A stretch of DNA of 7,069 bases from NCBI GenBank assembly GCA_012842235.1, contig DUTE01000236.1, positions 1 to 7,069 on the forward strand, written 5' to 3'. The notes under the pieces are model-generated. The model made no database searches. It was not told where the DNA came from and worked only from the letters and a program-made list of their open reading frames with translations. Positions 5,665 to 7,069 of the stretch are shown here, in pieces. The translations under genes were made by a program, and so were the position numbers. The first letter of the stretch is position 1; every line of letters begins with the position of its first letter. The stretch comes from Bacillota bacterium. Lineage in GTDB: Bacteria > Bacillota > DTU065.

Positions 5665-6690
5665 TTACTCAGCTTTTAGAGGAAACTGGACTTTTTTACC
5701 TTGGGACTGGTAGATAGCAAGCACAATATCGAGAGGTTTTTTCGCTTCTTCCCCACCTATCCAGTGCTGTTTGCCACTTCTTACATCATCATAAAAGTGA
5801 CCGATCTGATCATAGTGGCTAATTCCCCAATAAGACTTACCAACAGTCTCACGAGAATTCTCGGTAACAGTGTAAGATTCATCACCAATCTCGATACGAG
5901 CCTTATCTTTTTCAATAAAGATTGTACCTTTTTCGCCATGGATCTCTAAAATAATATCAGCATCATGGGTGTAATAATTAGTAGCAAAAAGTACTCCTCG
6001 TGCTCCACTCTTAAACTGTATTAGTGCTTCTGCTACATCTTCAACCTCAATATAAGGATGGAAGCGGTTGTGTATTGAACCTTGCACCCAATCTACATCA
6101 CCTAGGTACCATTGCATAAGATCAATAGTGTGAATGGCCTGATCGATTAAGACACCGCCACCTTCTTTATCCCAGGTTCCTTTCCAATTGCTTTCAAGAT
6201 AGTATTCTTTTGTCCGATACCAAGTTACAAAAGCTCTTGCTCCGAGAATCTTACCTAGTTTTCCCTCGTCGATTAGTTTTTTTGCTTCGATGCTAGCTTT
6301 ATTGTAACGATTTTGCAAAATAACACCAAAATTTCGGTCACTCTTTTTACTGACTGCAATCATCTCTTCAGCTTGCTTAAGACTGATCGCAATAGGTTTT
6401 TCTGTAATAACATGTTTGCCAGCATTTAGTGAATCGATTACCATTGGTGCATGAAGATAGTGTGGGGCACAGACATGTACAACATCAATCTCCGGATCTT
6501 TGAGCATCTCTTTGTAGTCTGTGTATGCCTTACAACCTTCTTTGCCATATTTTTGAGCATACCTCTTGGCTCTTTCCTCAATAATATCTACCGTCGCTAA
6601 CAGATGTGCATCTGTGTTGTCATTAATGGCGTGTGCATGTACTCTTGCCACTCCACCACAGCCAATGATAGCTGTTTTCAGTTGGTGCAT
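5665..6690 (-). CDS. Gfo/Idh/MocA family NAD(P)-dependent oxidoreductase
   Basis: The 341-aa product is a cytoplasmic dehydrogenase acting on a sugar, inositol or sugar-nucleotide substrate. An N-terminal Rossmann domain (about 1-125) shows AIIGCGGVARVHA (7-19) for nucleotide binding, VHVCAPHYLHAPMV (71-84) and HVITEKPIA (93-101) with the conserved Lys98. The C-terminal domain shows NWKGTWDKEGGGVLIDQAIH (168-187) and the catalytic-type Asp183 and His187 of the D-x3-H signature. Length and motif order are those of a complete enzyme. GGGAGGAG (complement of 6701-6708) is about nine bases before the ATG and supports the start. It is a single-gene unit, with a hairpin just upstream and a terminator after the stop, so the neighbours do not tell the substrate. 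The WKG...GGG-x-LIDQAIH form resembles members acting on sugar nucleotides or polyols; I do not go further. Confidence 0.93.
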   Translation of the reverse strand: MHQLKTAIIGCGGVARVHAHAINDNTDAHLLATVDIIEERAKRYAQKYGKEGCKAYTDYKEMLKDPEIDVVHVCAPHYLHAPMVIDSLNAGKHVITEKPIAISLKQAEEMIAVSKKSDRNFGVILQNRYNKASIEAKKLIDEGKLGKILGARAFVTWYRTKEYYLESNWKGTWDKEGGGVLIDQAIHTIDLMQWYLGDVDWVQGSIHNRFHPYIEVEDVAEALIQFKSGARGVLFATNYYTHDADIILEIHGEKGTIFIEKDKARIEIGDESYTVTENSRETVGKSYWGISHYDQIGHFYDDVRSGKQHWIGGEEAKKPLDIVLAIYQSQGKKVQFPLKAE

Positions 6691-6712
6691 TATGAAATTC
6701 TCCTCCCTAAAC

Positions 6713-6743
6713 TAAAAGGCCTGGTTTAATAGTTTAACAGGCC
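6713..6743 (-). terminator. Leader hairpin with short U-run before the oxidoreductase gene (attenuator or upstream terminator)
   Basis: GGCCTG (6718-6723) pairs with CAGGCC (6738-6743); after a one-base bulge TT pairs with AA, and the loop is AU-rich. On the minus strand UUUU follows (6717-6714), then the GGGAGGAG site and the ATG. Only about 23 bases lie between the U-run and the start codon, too few for a promoter, so mRNA for the oxidoreductase must pass through this hairpin. It may act as an attenuator, as a partial terminator of something further upstream, or the dyad may be an operator. Confidence 0.55.
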
Positions 6744-7069
6744 GAAATATCATCCATTCAAATGAGGGTTATTCTCTATTTATCCTCTTAACCCTGCTGC
6801 TTTTTCCAGAAACTTTAATTTCTTCCACTTTAGGTATTGCTACACTACTCAATAATTCCGTATATTTCTTTTTCTTATAAAAGATATAGCTAATAATATT
6901 ATAAAGTAAATAATTTAGTAGCTTTTTACACTTGTCATTAGTAAGTCTACTACTATTCTAAACACATTAGCATATCTTTTCAACAGTACGCTTTGTTTTT
7001 TCCACTAAATCTTCTTTGTTTGTTTTTGGCATAATAGAATTTGAGAAAACGGCAATGAAAATTTTAGAG
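6744..7069. other. Gene-poor right edge
   Basis: No intact gene is seen on either strand. The stretch is very AT-rich and holds the candidate degraded frame described separately. A perfect TATAAT occurs on the minus strand (complement of 6898-6903), but no -35 stands at the right distance, and it would give a leader of about 200 bases for the oxidoreductase. Bases 7033-7069 show nothing I can assign. Confidence 0.5.
6769..7032 (-). pseudogene. Candidate degraded small gene with two in-frame stops
   Basis: One minus-strand frame starts at ATG 7032 and gives MPKTNKEDLVEKTKRTVEKIC, then TAA (6969-6967), two codons and TAG (6960-6958). The same frame is then open for 62 codons, from 6957 to the TAA at 6771-6769, ending VEEIKVSGKSSRVKRINRE. 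Between the two parts the +1 frame is open and protein-like (ANVFRIVVDLLMTSV), which would join them through two indels. I do not recognise a family. There is no good ribosome binding site before the ATG. Lys-rich, AT-rich chance reading is possible; the charged helical composition on both sides of the stops is the reason to list it. Confidence 0.3.

Noticed and set aside
5701..5949. Plus-strand 82-codon frame opposite the oxidoreductase C-terminal region
   Set aside because: It is antisense to a complete enzyme, has no SD and no motif.
1..7069. CRISPR arrays, tRNA or rRNA genes, phage genes, toxin-antitoxin or defence systems
   Set aside because: I looked on both strands and found no repeated spacer pattern, no cloverleaf or rRNA motif, and no gene of these classes.

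Overview
The window looks like a low-GC Firmicutes (clostridial-type) chromosome fragment. It is AT-rich, has strong AAGGAGG-type ribosome binding sites, tight ATGA/TGATG gene overlaps and U-tailed hairpin terminators. It carries families typical of that phylum: YibE/F, YlbF/YmcA/YheA, a PHP-type histidinol phosphatase, and an SNF2 helicase paired with a YqhG-like protein. I cannot name a species. The odd length and the fold-back at the left edge suggest this is a whole short contig, possibly from a metagenome or amplified DNA.

Layout. Bases 1-183 form a fold-back: 1-55 is a perfect inverted copy of 129-183, and the 73-base spacer, read on the minus strand, encodes the helicase residues that should precede base 129. 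The left edge is therefore a chimeric or inverted join, and the helicase is missing its N-terminal half. On the plus strand follow the C-terminal part of an SNF2 helicase (to 1096) and, sharing one base with it, a YqhG-like protein (1096-1761). Everything to the right is on the minus strand. Read in the direction of transcription it comprises: a degraded reading frame (7032-6769); a leader hairpin and a Gfo/Idh/MocA oxidoreductase (6690-5665) with its own terminator; then a compact four-gene unit starting from an extended -10 promoter, made of a flavin reductase-like protein (5563-4994), a PHP phosphatase (4997-4188), a YlbF/YheA-like protein (4157-3801) and a gamma-carbonic-anhydrase-like protein (3775-3293), ended by a terminator at 3227-3200; then a 340-base spacer and a YibE/F membrane protein (2950-1826), ended by a terminator that sits between it and the convergent helicase unit.

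How the genes relate. The helicase and YqhG-like genes form one translationally coupled pair, as yqhH and yqhG do in Bacillus. The four-gene minus unit mixes housekeeping families with no single obvious pathway; its coherence is positional. I found no phage, IS, CRISPR, toxin-antitoxin or defence system. The observations most worth a second look are the fold-back edge, the hairpin directly before the oxidoreductase start, a hairpin between the SD and start codon of the YibE/F gene, and the broken frame at the right edge.
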